A stretch of 45,949 nucleotides of DNA from an uncultured Pelagibacteraceae bacterium (GTDB taxonomy: Bacteria > Pseudomonadota > Alphaproteobacteria > Pelagibacterales > Pelagibacteraceae). Every line of letters begins with the position of its first letter. The stretch's first letter is position 1. Made by a program: the position numbers and the translations under genes. Positions 25,762 to 33,260 of the stretch are shown here, piece after piece. Below the pieces are notes generated by a model. The model was given only the letters and a program-made list of their open reading frames with translations, did no database searches and was not told the DNA's origin. The stretch lies in the NCBI GenBank assembly GCA_902629955.1, contig CACOSS010000006.1:1-45949 (forward strand), written 5' to 3'.

Positions 25762-26082
25762 ATGACAATTCAAAAAGCAAAATTTTCAATAGGCGACGTA
25801 GTTAAACACAAGCACTTTGATTTTCGAGGCGTAATATATGATGTTGATTTTAAATTTAACAATTCTGAAGAATGGTATCAGTCTATACCAAAAAATGTTA
25901 GACCCAGAAAAGATCAACCCTTTTATCACCTATTAGCTGAAAATGATGATTTGACTTATGAGGCTTACGTATCGGAGCAAAATTTATTGTTTGATGACTC
26001 AGAGGAACCAATAAAGCATCCTTTAATAAACGAGATTTTTTCAGGAAAAAGAGGATCTAGTTATTTCAAGCAATCTAATTAA
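25762..26082 (+). CDS. hspQ: HspQ family protein (hemimethylated-DNA-binding/heat-shock domain)
   Basis: This 106-residue single-domain protein has KFSIGDVVKHKHFDFRGVIYDVDF, NSEEWYQSIP, RPRKDQPFYHLLAE and TYEAYVSEQNLLFDDSEEPIKHP. This is the complete HspQ (YccV-like) domain at normal length. In enterics HspQ modulates the Lon and ClpXP proteolysis machinery and binds hemimethylated DNA in vitro; its role in this group is not established. It is followed by a 178-base spacer that contains the hairpin at 26149-26208. Confidence 0.95.
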   Translation: MTIQKAKFSIGDVVKHKHFDFRGVIYDVDFKFNNSEEWYQSIPKNVRPRKDQPFYHLLAENDDLTYEAYVSEQNLLFDDSEEPIKHPLINEIFSGKRGSSYFKQSN

Positions 26083-26148
26083 CATATCTTTTTTTAAACA
26101 CAATTGGCACAAATGTTGGTCATACAAAATATGTAAGTTTTAACTATA

Positions 26149-26208
26149 TTCTGATCAAGAGTGTAAACGTTTCCCTTAAGATTATCTCCCTCACATTCTT
26201 GATCAGAA
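26149..26208. other. Long imperfect hairpin in the hspQ-ccmC spacer; candidate structured RNA
   Basis: Arms 26149-26164 and 26193-26208 pair over 16 positions. The outer 12 are perfect (core CTGATCAAGA / TCTTGATCAG), then come one G-U and three more pairs. The loop is 28 bases and holds CTTAAG and AGATTATCT palindromes. The segment is visibly richer in G+C than other spacers here. It has no trailing U-run, so it is not an ordinary terminator. It could be a leader of the ccm transcript, an independent small RNA on either strand, or a protein-binding site. I do not recognise the family. Confidence 0.45.
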
Positions 26209-26260
26209 CAAGACCCTTTATCTCACTTTGAAAAAAATAAATTTCAAATATAAATAACCC

Positions 26261-26962
26261 ATGAAATTTATTAAAAACTATCAATTTAGTTTGGTACGAA
26301 AAAGTCAAAAAATCGTTTTGTATTTATTTTTAATTATTTTAACACTTGGTTTATTTGAAGCTTTGATATTATCACCTGAAGATTACTTACAAGGTGACTC
26401 CGTTAGAATTATGTATGTGCATGTTCCTTCAGCATGGATTTCACTTGGCATATTTTCATTAATGGCAACTCTTTCAATTTTGGTAATAGTTTTTAAGAAT
26501 AAAATATTTTTTTTAATTGCAAAAAGTCTAGCACCCTCTGGATTTATCTTTAGCTTAGTTGCTTTAGTTACTGGTTCGATCTGGGGTAAACCAACCTGGG
26601 GAACTTGGTGGGCTTGGGATGCCAGAATAACTTCAATGTTAATATTATGCATCTTTTATTTAATGTACCTGATAGCATGGAGAATTTTTGAGAGTAAAGA
26701 TTATGTAACTAAAATAACTTCATTTATAGCAATTTTAGGATTTATAAATATCCCAATTATAAAGTTTTCTGTCGATTGGTGGTCAACTTTACATCAACCG
26801 TCATCTGTAAATATATTCTCCGAAACCACTATACACTCCACTATGCTAATACCACTTGGTATCATGACTGCGGCATTTGCCCTTTTTTCGTTGCTTATTT
26901 TTTTAATGAAATATAATACAGAATTGATAAAAATTAAGAATAAAGGTTTAGACAGATTATGA
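26261..26962 (+). CDS. ccmC: Heme exporter protein CcmC
   Basis: This 233-residue integral membrane protein has six hydrophobic helices. The periplasmic heme-handling motif PTWGTWWAWDARITSM (WWxWDxR type) sits near residue 110. An N-terminal-loop histidine is in RIMYVHVPSAW, and a second is in WWSTLHQPSS, giving the two axial heme ligands known for CcmC. It loads heme onto CcmE for cytochrome c maturation. It begins the ccmCDEFGH run, and CcmD overlaps its stop by 4 bases. ccmA and ccmB, usually upstream, are absent from this position. Confidence 0.97.
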   Translation: MKFIKNYQFSLVRKSQKIVLYLFLIILTLGLFEALILSPEDYLQGDSVRIMYVHVPSAWISLGIFSLMATLSILVIVFKNKIFFLIAKSLAPSGFIFSLVALVTGSIWGKPTWGTWWAWDARITSMLILCIFYLMYLIAWRIFESKDYVTKITSFIAILGFINIPIIKFSVDWWSTLHQPSSVNIFSETTIHSTMLIPLGIMTAAFALFSLLIFLMKYNTELIKIKNKGLDRL

Positions 26963-27192
26963 TTTCAGAACTATTTTTTATGAACGGTTATGGTTATTAC
27001 GTTCTCTCGTCATTCTTGTTCACGCTATTTTGTTTTCTTGGACTATACATAATAACAAAATCACAACTCACAAAAGAGAAAAATAAATTTATTGTTAAAT
27101 TTGGTGAATTAAACTCTGAACAAGTGAAAGAAGCTAAAAAGCAAAAAATTTATAAAGAAATAATAGCTACAGAGACATTTTCTAAAATTTAA
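26959..27192 (+). CDS. ccmD: Heme exporter protein CcmD
   Basis: This 77-residue protein has MNGYGYYVLSSFLFTLFCFLG at residues 8-28, with GYGYYV being the CcmD hallmark, a single transmembrane helix, and a charged cytoplasmic tail (QLTKEKNKF onward). CcmD helps release holo-CcmE from CcmC. The tail, about 45 residues, is longer than the minimal family member. Its ATG lies in the ccmC stop overlap (ATGA). A second possible start is Met8 directly before the motif. Confidence 0.9.
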   Translation: MISELFFMNGYGYYVLSSFLFTLFCFLGLYIITKSQLTKEKNKFIVKFGELNSEQVKEAKKQKIYKEIIATETFSKI

Positions 27193-27201
27193 CTTTTAAA
27201 C

Positions 27202-27621
27202 ATGTATAACAAAAAAGTTAAGTTAAGAGCTTTATTCTTGTTTCTATCTATAGCAACGTTAATATTAACTATTTTTTTAGTCTTGAAAGCCTTAGAGGAA
27301 AATGTTGTATATTTTCTATCCCCTACAGAAATTAAAAATTTAAATGAGACAACAACAGAAAAAATTAGAGTTGGTGGCATGGTCAAAGATCAATCGATAA
27401 AAATTACATCTGATAAAATAAATTTTATTATTACTGATTTTAAAAATGAAATTAATGTTGTTTACTCGGGAATAGTTCCAAATCTTTTTCAAGAAAATAA
27501 AGGTGTTGTAGCAGAGGGTATTCTAAGAGATAAAAATTATTTTAAGGCAGAAAAGATTCTGGCCAAACATGATGAAAATTATATTCCTCCAGAAGTCAAA
27601 GCCAGCTTAGGAGAAAAGTAA
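27202..27621 (+). CDS. ccmE: Cytochrome c maturation heme chaperone CcmE
   Basis: This 139-residue protein has a single N-terminal membrane anchor (residues 8-30) and an OB-fold periplasmic domain. It has [13 protein letters not shown], then [16 protein letters not shown] and [17 protein letters not shown]. His123 in the AKHDENY motif is the residue that binds heme covalently, and a nearby tyrosine completes the site. The order is canonical between CcmD and CcmF. The C-terminus is short, with no long disordered tail. An AGGAG (27609-27613) inside its last codons serves ccmF. Confidence 0.97.
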   Translation: MYNKKVKLRALFLFLSIATLILTIFLVLKALEENVVYFLSPTEIKNLNETTTEKIRVGGMVKDQSIKITSDKINFIITDFKNEINVVYSGIVPNLFQENKGVVAEGILRDKNYFKAEKILAKHDENYIPPEVKASLGEK

Positions 27622-27622
27622 A

Positions 27623-29515
27623 TTGATTTTAAATTATATTGGTAATTTTGCTCTTTTATTTTGTTTGATTATTTCACTAATAATATTAATTACATCAATT
27701 TCAAGTTTAAATAATCAAAATTTTTTCTTTAGAAAAAATTTAAAAGAACTACTATTTTTTAAATTTTTTTTTGCTTTATTAAGTTTTTGTAGTCTTGTAG
27801 CTTTATTTATTAATTCTGAGTTTAGTAATGAGACAGTTCTAAACAATTCCCATATTTCAAAACCTTTATTTTACAAAATTTCAGGCACATGGGGTAATCA
27901 TGAAGGTAGTTTACTTTTGTGGCTTCTAATATTAACTTTTTTCGCTTTTTTTTATTTCTTAAAATCTAAAAACAGACCCAACGATGAAAGATTATTAACA
28001 ATCATGTTTCAAGAGGTAGTAATTTTAGGTTTTATATTCTTTTTATTAAAAGCTTCAAATCCTTTTAATATAATTTATCCTGTTCCAAAAGAGGGATTAG
28101 GTCTGAATCCGATTTTGCAAGACCCATTGTTGGCTATTCATCCTCCTGTTCTTTATTTGGGATACGTGACTACTTCAATTGTATTTTCATCTTCTTTAGC
28201 AGGATTGATTAGGGGGAATATAAATAGTTTGTGGGCTAAAGATTTAAGAAAGTGGGTTTTTATATCTTGGACATTTCTTACTTTAGGAATTCTACTTGGA
28301 TCTATTTGGGCTTACTATGAATTAGGCTGGGGAGGGTTTTGGTTTTGGGATCCAGTTGAAAATATTTCTTTAATGCCTTGGCTAAGTCTTACTGCACTTG
28401 TTCACTGTGTGTTAGTACTTGAAAAAAGATCAATTTTTCATTCTTGGACTGTAATACTTTCTATTATAACTTTTACATTAGGTATATGTGGAACATTTCT
28501 AGTTAGATCTGGAATACTAAACTCAGTTCATACTTTCGCAAATGATCCAGAAAGAGGATTATACATATTATTCTTCCTATTTTTCCTAATTTTTTTGTCT
28601 GTTTTAATTTATTTTATTTACGAAGATAAATTCGAATTGAATAATAAAAATATAAATTTTTATACTAAAGAAACTTCAATAATTTTGAACAACTGGTTTG
28701 TAATGTATTTTTTGTCAGTCATTTTGATTGGTACGGTATATCCAATTTTTTTAGAGGTTTTATCAAATGAAAAGATTTCAGTAGGTCCACCATTTTTCAA
28801 TAAATTAATAATTCCTTTTTTAATTCCATTCTTAATTTTTATGTCGGTTGGTCCAAATTTAAAATGGATTAAAAAGAACAAATTTTCAAATAAGTTTAAA
28901 TTAATAATAATATTTATTTTGAGTATTAGTTTATCAATACTAGTGTCGAAATTTTTTGGAAATACCACATTAAATATAACAATATTATTAGCTGCTAGCT
29001 TTTATCTTTTTATTACAACCATTAAAGACTTTCTGAAAAATGGTTTTAAAAACTATTCACAAACAATTTCTCATTTTGGTTTCAGTTTATTAGTTTTAAG
29101 TATACTTATGAACAGTATTTTTTCAAAAGAAATAACCTCAAATATGCGTGTTGGTGACGAAATCAAATTTTCCAATAAAATTATAAAATTACAAAAAATT
29201 GAAAACACAACTGAGGTAAACTTTTTAAAGTTTATTGCTTATTTTATAATTGAAGAAAAAAATAAAACAAAATTCATTTTACGGCCAGAAATTAGAATTT
29301 ACGATAAACCAGAAACAATAACAAGTGAGGCAGCTATTAAGACAGATATTTTTAAAGATAGATTTTTAGTTGTAAATTTAGTTAAAGAAAATGAATACTT
29401 AAATGTAAGATATCAAGAAAAACCCTTTATGCTTTGGATTTGGATATCGGCAATTTTAATTTCTTTAGGAGGTATAATAAATATTTTTAAAAAAAATGAA
29501 AAAAAAATATTATAA
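27623..29515 (+). CDS. ccmF: Cytochrome c heme lyase subunit CcmF (TTG start)
   Basis: This 630-residue polytopic protein has the tryptophan-rich periplasmic motif WGGFWFWDPVENISLMPW at about residue 230-247. Also present are GTWGNHEGSLLLW, IHPPVLYLGYV, and FLVRSGILNSVHTFA with the conserved histidines of the CcmF heme sites. It transfers heme from CcmE to apocytochrome c. The start is TTG at 27623. AGGAG at 27609-27613 is correctly spaced nine bases before it, and it is one base past the ccmE stop. The 3' end overlaps ccmG by 20 bases. Confidence 0.97.
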   Translation: MILNYIGNFALLFCLIISLIILITSISSLNNQNFFFRKNLKELLFFKFFFALLSFCSLVALFINSEFSNETVLNNSHISKPLFYKISGTWGNHEGSLLLWLLILTFFAFFYFLKSKNRPNDERLLTIMFQEVVILGFIFFLLKASNPFNIIYPVPKEGLGLNPILQDPLLAIHPPVLYLGYVTTSIVFSSSLAGLIRGNINSLWAKDLRKWVFISWTFLTLGILLGSIWAYYELGWGGFWFWDPVENISLMPWLSLTALVHCVLVLEKRSIFHSWTVILSIITFTLGICGTFLVRSGILNSVHTFANDPERGLYILFFLFFLIFLSVLIYFIYEDKFELNNKNINFYTKETSIILNNWFVMYFLSVILIGTVYPIFLEVLSNEKISVGPPFFNKLIIPFLIPFLIFMSVGPNLKWIKKNKFSNKFKLIIIFILSISLSILVSKFFGNTTLNITILLAASFYLFITTIKDFLKNGFKNYSQTISHFGFSLLVLSILMNSIFSKEITSNMRVGDEIKFSNKIIKLQKIENTTEVNFLKFIAYFIIEEKNKTKFILRPEIRIYDKPETITSEAAIKTDIFKDRFLVVNLVKENEYLNVRYQEKPFMLWIWISAILISLGGIINIFKKNEKKIL

Positions 29516-30026
29516 ATTTTCTATTATAACTTTTTTTATATTTGTATTTTTAATTTTTTATTATGGATTAAATCAAAAAAATTTATATACACCAGAGGAT
29601 ATAATTGTTAAAAAATTTCCCAATTTACTTCTTAATGATTTTTATTCTTTCAACGAAACTTCTCTCGATAATATTTTGATAGATAGTAATTATTATCTTA
29701 TAAATATATGGTCCTCATGGTGTTTACCGTGTAGAGAGGAACATCCATATTTAGTTCAACTAAAAAAAAATTCACTTATAAAAATTATTGGAATTAATTA
29801 TAAGGATAAAAAAGATAATGCTTTAAAGTTTCTTGATGAATTTGAAAATCCTTATACACATATATTAAGTGACACAAATGGAACGGCTTCTATTGAAATT
29901 GGAGCATATGGTGTTCCAGAAAGTTTTATTTTGAACAAAAAAAAAGAAATTATTAAAAAAATTATAGGTCCAATTGATAAAAAAAAATTTAATGAGATAA
30001 TAGAATTGTTAAAAAATGAAAACTAA
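29496..30026 (+). CDS. ccmG: Thiol:disulfide interchange protein CcmG/DsbE
   Basis: This 176-residue protein has one N-terminal membrane anchor (about 8-25) and a thioredoxin-fold domain. NIWSSWCLPCREEHP carries the WCxPC active site. IIGINYKDK and the cis-proline loop GVPESFILNKK follow, the latter typical of DsbE. It reduces the apocytochrome CXXCH cysteines before heme attachment. The start lies within ccmF (20-base overlap) and the stop overlaps ccmH by 11 bases. Confidence 0.96.
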   Translation: MKKKYYKFSIITFFIFVFLIFYYGLNQKNLYTPEDIIVKKFPNLLLNDFYSFNETSLDNILIDSNYYLINIWSSWCLPCREEHPYLVQLKKNSLIKIIGINYKDKKDNALKFLDEFENPYTHILSDTNGTASIEIGAYGVPESFILNKKKEIIKKIIGPIDKKKFNEIIELLKNEN

Positions 30027-30387
30027 ATTTATATTACTTATAATTTTCTCCTTGTTTCTTTTTTCAAAATTATCTTTTTCAGAAGACCTAAAATTAGAAA
30101 ATAAAATAAATAAAAATTTAAGATGTTTAATTTGTCAAGGTCAGTCTATTTACGACTCACAATCTGATTTTGCTGAAAGTATGAAAATTGTAGTTAAACA
30201 AAAAATTAATTCTGGCATGAATGAAGAGGAGATATATTCATTTTTTAAAATGCAATATGGCGAATGGATATTGTATGACCCCCAATTTAATACTAAAAAC
30301 TTTGTTCTTTGGTTACTTCCAATTGTTGTGTTTTTGGCTGGTGGAATAATAATATTGTCTAAATTTGGAGTTTTAAAGAAGAGATAA
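30016..30387 (+). CDS. ccmH: Cytochrome c biogenesis protein CcmH (CcmL type)
   Basis: This 123-residue protein has a signal peptide (KTKFILLIIFSLFLFSKLSFSE), then NLRCLICQGQSI with the LRCxxCQ redox motif, and a three-helix domain with MKIVVKQKINSGMNEEEIYSFF and QYGEWILYDPQF. A C-terminal membrane anchor (about 95-115) completes it. This is the short CcmH form without the TPR domain, so the CcmI part is absent here. It acts with CcmG on apocytochrome thiols. PagL follows after 25 bases. Confidence 0.95.
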   Translation: MKTKFILLIIFSLFLFSKLSFSEDLKLENKINKNLRCLICQGQSIYDSQSDFAESMKIVVKQKINSGMNEEEIYSFFKMQYGEWILYDPQFNTKNFVLWLLPIVVFLAGGIIILSKFGVLKKR

Positions 30388-30412
30388 TAAGTTATATTAA
30401 TAATATAAAATT

Positions 30413-30934
30413 ATGAGAAATATTTTTTTAAATTTAATTTGTTTTGCTTTAATAATTTCGTTTTATACAACATCAATTAAAAGTGATGAGGTAAAAGATT
30501 TAACAGATCCACATGAATATAATTTTTTTACTGGAATGTTCGATTTTAGTGATAATTATAGAAAATCAGCAATTATAGGCATTCAGCATAACAATGAAAA
30601 TTTATACAGAAATACTTTCTTAGGGACCATTTCACCCGTGACAGGTTTTCTCGTAACCGGTGATGCAGCAACATATTTATATACAGGTGTCCAGGCAGAG
30701 TACAATTTGGGTAAAATAAATTTAACACCAAGCTTTACACCTGGATTATATGGACAGGGGGACGGAAAAGACTTAGGACATCTTGTTGAGTTTAAAACTG
30801 AATTACAACTATCATTTGATTTATTTAAGGATTCTGAATTAGGTTTTTCATACAATCATTTATCCAATGCAGATTTGGGAGACAAGAATCCTGGGGCAAA
30901 TAGTTATATGTTTAATTTCATGAAAAAATTTTAA
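30413..30934 (+). CDS. Lipid A 3-O-deacylase, PagL-like outer membrane protein
   Basis: This 173-residue protein has an N-terminal signal (IFLNLICFALIISFYTTSIKS), then strands of an eight-stranded barrel with alternating hydrophobic residues. The near-terminal block FSYNHLSNADLGDKNPGANSY carries the His-x-Ser-Asn element that contains the catalytic His-Ser pair of PagL. The ending FNFMKKF is an outer-membrane-type terminal phenylalanine. PagL removes the 3-O acyl chain from lipid A, altering membrane properties. It sits between the ccm genes and the hydroxyacid oxidases with short spacers, so it is probably co-transcribed, though no functional link is obvious. Confidence 0.8.
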   Translation: MRNIFLNLICFALIISFYTTSIKSDEVKDLTDPHEYNFFTGMFDFSDNYRKSAIIGIQHNNENLYRNTFLGTISPVTGFLVTGDAATYLYTGVQAEYNLGKINLTPSFTPGLYGQGDGKDLGHLVEFKTELQLSFDLFKDSELGFSYNHLSNADLGDKNPGANSYMFNFMKKF

Positions 30935-30943
30935 TTTTCAACC

Positions 30944-32095
30944 ATGAGATTAAAAGACTGTCATAACTTTCAAGATTTTAGAAAATTAGCAGAAAAAAAA
31001 CTTCCGAGTCCGATATTTCATTACATCGATGGTGCAGCAGATGATGAAATCACTTATAGCCGTAATACTTCAGCCTTTAATGATGTTGACCTTATTCCAA
31101 ATGTTTTACGTGGAGTAGAAAATATTGATCTATCAACAACAATTTTTGGAAAAAAAATTGATTTACCATTTTATTGTTCACCTACAGCGTTACAGAGACT
31201 TTTTCACTACGATGGAGAAAGAGCGGTTGGCAAAGCTGCAAAAAAATTCAATACAATGTTTGGAGTATCAGCCCTAGCAACTGTTAGTGTAGAAGAAATT
31301 TCTTCTATGATTGATACACCTAAAATGTTTCAGTTTTATTTTCACAAAGATAGAGGTTTAAATGACTCTTGTTTAGAACGAGCAAAAGCAGCAAATTTTG
31401 ATGTTATGGCACTGACAGTAGATACAATTACCGGTGGAAACAGAGAAAGAGATCTTAGAACAGGTTTTACATCTCCTCCAAAGCTAACTTTAGCAAGTTT
31501 ATTTAGTTTTGCTACAAAGCCAATGTGGGGCATAAACTATTTAACAAAAGGAAAGTTCGAGTTACCTCATTTGCAAGATTATGTAAAAGAGGGCACAAGT
31601 ACAAATACGTCTATTGGTAATTATTTTTCTACTATGTTGGATCAATCAATGAATTGGAAAGATGCAGAGAAATTATGTGCACAATGGAATGGTCATTTTG
31701 CGCTGAAAGGAGTGATGAGTGTTGAGGATGCGAAAAAAGCAGTTGATATTGGATGTACAGGAATAATGGTTTCAAATCATGGGGGTAGACAACTTGATGG
31801 CTCTAGATCTCCATTTGATCAGTTGGCTGAAATTGTTGACGCTGTGGGTGATAAAATTGACGTTATTTGTGAAGGTGGATTTCAAAGAGGCACACATATG
31901 TTAAAAGCCTTATCCCTTGGTGCAAAAGCATGTGCAGGAGGTAGATTATATCTTTATGCATTGGCAGCCGCAGGACAAGCTGGTGTGGAAAGAGCTTTAG
32001 GACAGTACAAAGCTGAATTGGAAAGAGATATGAAACTTATGGGATGCACCAAAATAAGTGACCTTAGCAGAAAAAATTTAAAATTCAGAGTTTAA
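30944..32095 (+). CDS. FMN-dependent 2-hydroxyacid oxidase/dehydrogenase, copy 1
   Basis: This 383-residue TIM-barrel protein is of the glycolate oxidase / L-lactate dehydrogenase (LldD) family. The active-site set is present: Tyr27 in FHYIDG, the FQFY strand, Lys255 in ALKGVM, and His279 and Arg282 in SNHGGRQLDG. It would take a hydride from an L-2-hydroxyacid to give a 2-oxoacid. The FMN-phosphate loop, usually DGGVRRG, reads EGGFQRG (Glu310, Gln314), changing an Asp and an Arg. The later Gly-Arg (Arg334) is kept. Its stop shares a base with copy 2 (TAATG). The substrate is unknown; the paralogue is the nearest relative in view. Confidence 0.92.
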   Translation: MRLKDCHNFQDFRKLAEKKLPSPIFHYIDGAADDEITYSRNTSAFNDVDLIPNVLRGVENIDLSTTIFGKKIDLPFYCSPTALQRLFHYDGERAVGKAAKKFNTMFGVSALATVSVEEISSMIDTPKMFQFYFHKDRGLNDSCLERAKAANFDVMALTVDTITGGNRERDLRTGFTSPPKLTLASLFSFATKPMWGINYLTKGKFELPHLQDYVKEGTSTNTSIGNYFSTMLDQSMNWKDAEKLCAQWNGHFALKGVMSVEDAKKAVDIGCTGIMVSNHGGRQLDGSRSPFDQLAEIVDAVGDKIDVICEGGFQRGTHMLKALSLGAKACAGGRLYLYALAAAGQAGVERALGQYKAELERDMKLMGCTKISDLSRKNLKFRV

Positions 32096-33246
32096 TGAAC
32101 TTCTCTGACTGCAGAAATTTTAAAGATTTTAGAAAGCTCGCAAAAAAAAAACTTCCAGCACCTATTTTTCATTACATAGATGGTGGAGCGGATGATGAGG
32201 TTACATTAAGAAGAAATACAAGCGCTTTTGATGACTGTGATTTAATACCAAATATTTTGGCAAGCGTTGGAAAACCAGATTTATCTACAACATTATTTGG
32301 CAGGAAAATAGACATTCCAATTTTTCTATCACCAACTGCAATGCAAAGACTTTATCATCCTGATGGGGATAAAGCTTCCGCAAGAGCTGCTGAGAAATTT
32401 GGTACTTTCTATAGCATGTCAACGATGGCAAATTCTTCTATAGAAGAAATATCTAATATTTCAAGTGGTCCAAAGTTATTTCAACTTTATGTACACAAAG
32501 ATAAATCAATTACTGATGATTTATTAGATAGATGTAAAAGATCAGGATTTGATGGCATGTGTCTAACAGTAGATACTTTAGTTGCAGGAAATAGAGAAAA
32601 AGATCACAGAACTGGTTTCACAACACCTCCAAAGTTAACTTTAAATAGTTTGTTAAGCTTTGCGTTAAGACCATCATGGGTACTGAGTTATTTAACAAAT
32701 AAAAAATTTGAATTATCAAATGTTGTAAAAAAAACTGATAAAGGAACAAATATTGCTAAATCAGTAATAGATTATATTAATGAACAGTACGATCCAAAGA
32801 TGAATTGGAAAGATGCAGAATATTGCGTAAAAAAATGGAACGGGCCCTTTGCATTAAAGGGTGTTATGTCTATAGAAGATGCAAAACGCGCCATAGATAT
32901 TGGATGTACTGCAATAATGGTGTCTAACCATGGGGGAAGACAATTAGATGGTTCACGTTCTCCATTTGATCAAATAAAAGCCATTTCTGATGCTGTTGGC
33001 GATAAATTAGAAATTATACTTGATGGAGGAGTGCGAAGAGGTACTCACGTTCTTAAAGCCCTAGCGGCTGGTGCAAAAGCTTGTAGTTTCGGTAAAATGT
33101 TTCTGTTTTCTTTGAGCGCAGGTGGCCAACAAGGCGTTGAACATTTACTAAAAATGATGCATGATGAAATAAATAGAAATATGATTTTGATGGGTTGTAA
33201 AAATTTATCGGAATTAAACAGTTCAAAATTAATTTATAGAAAGTAG
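32095..33246 (+). CDS. FMN-dependent 2-hydroxyacid oxidase/dehydrogenase, copy 2
   Basis: It is equal in length to copy 1 (383 residues) and aligns to it without gaps over almost the whole chain, which indicates a tandem duplication. Tyr27, FQLY, Lys255, His279 and Arg282 are kept. Here the loop is the standard DGGVRRG (Asp310, Arg314), but the second FMN-phosphate arginine is replaced: FGKMF (Lys334) where the family has GRP. The two copies therefore differ from consensus at different phosphate-site residues. One-base coupling of start and stop suggests both are made together, possibly as a mixed oligomer (inference). The aminotransferase follows in 14 bases. Confidence 0.92.
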   Translation: MNFSDCRNFKDFRKLAKKKLPAPIFHYIDGGADDEVTLRRNTSAFDDCDLIPNILASVGKPDLSTTLFGRKIDIPIFLSPTAMQRLYHPDGDKASARAAEKFGTFYSMSTMANSSIEEISNISSGPKLFQLYVHKDKSITDDLLDRCKRSGFDGMCLTVDTLVAGNREKDHRTGFTTPPKLTLNSLLSFALRPSWVLSYLTNKKFELSNVVKKTDKGTNIAKSVIDYINEQYDPKMNWKDAEYCVKKWNGPFALKGVMSIEDAKRAIDIGCTAIMVSNHGGRQLDGSRSPFDQIKAISDAVGDKLEIILDGGVRRGTHVLKALAAGAKACSFGKMFLFSLSAGGQQGVEHLLKMMHDEINRNMILMGCKNLSELNSSKLIYRK

Positions 33247-33260
33247 ATTGGAGATTTAGG

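Noticed and set aside
26094..26222. A 42-codon minus-strand frame with five cysteines across the hspQ-ccmC spacer
   Set aside because: It has no usable start codon (TGA directly upstream), and its many G/C-ending codons do not match the genome's coding style. A structured RNA explains the composition better.
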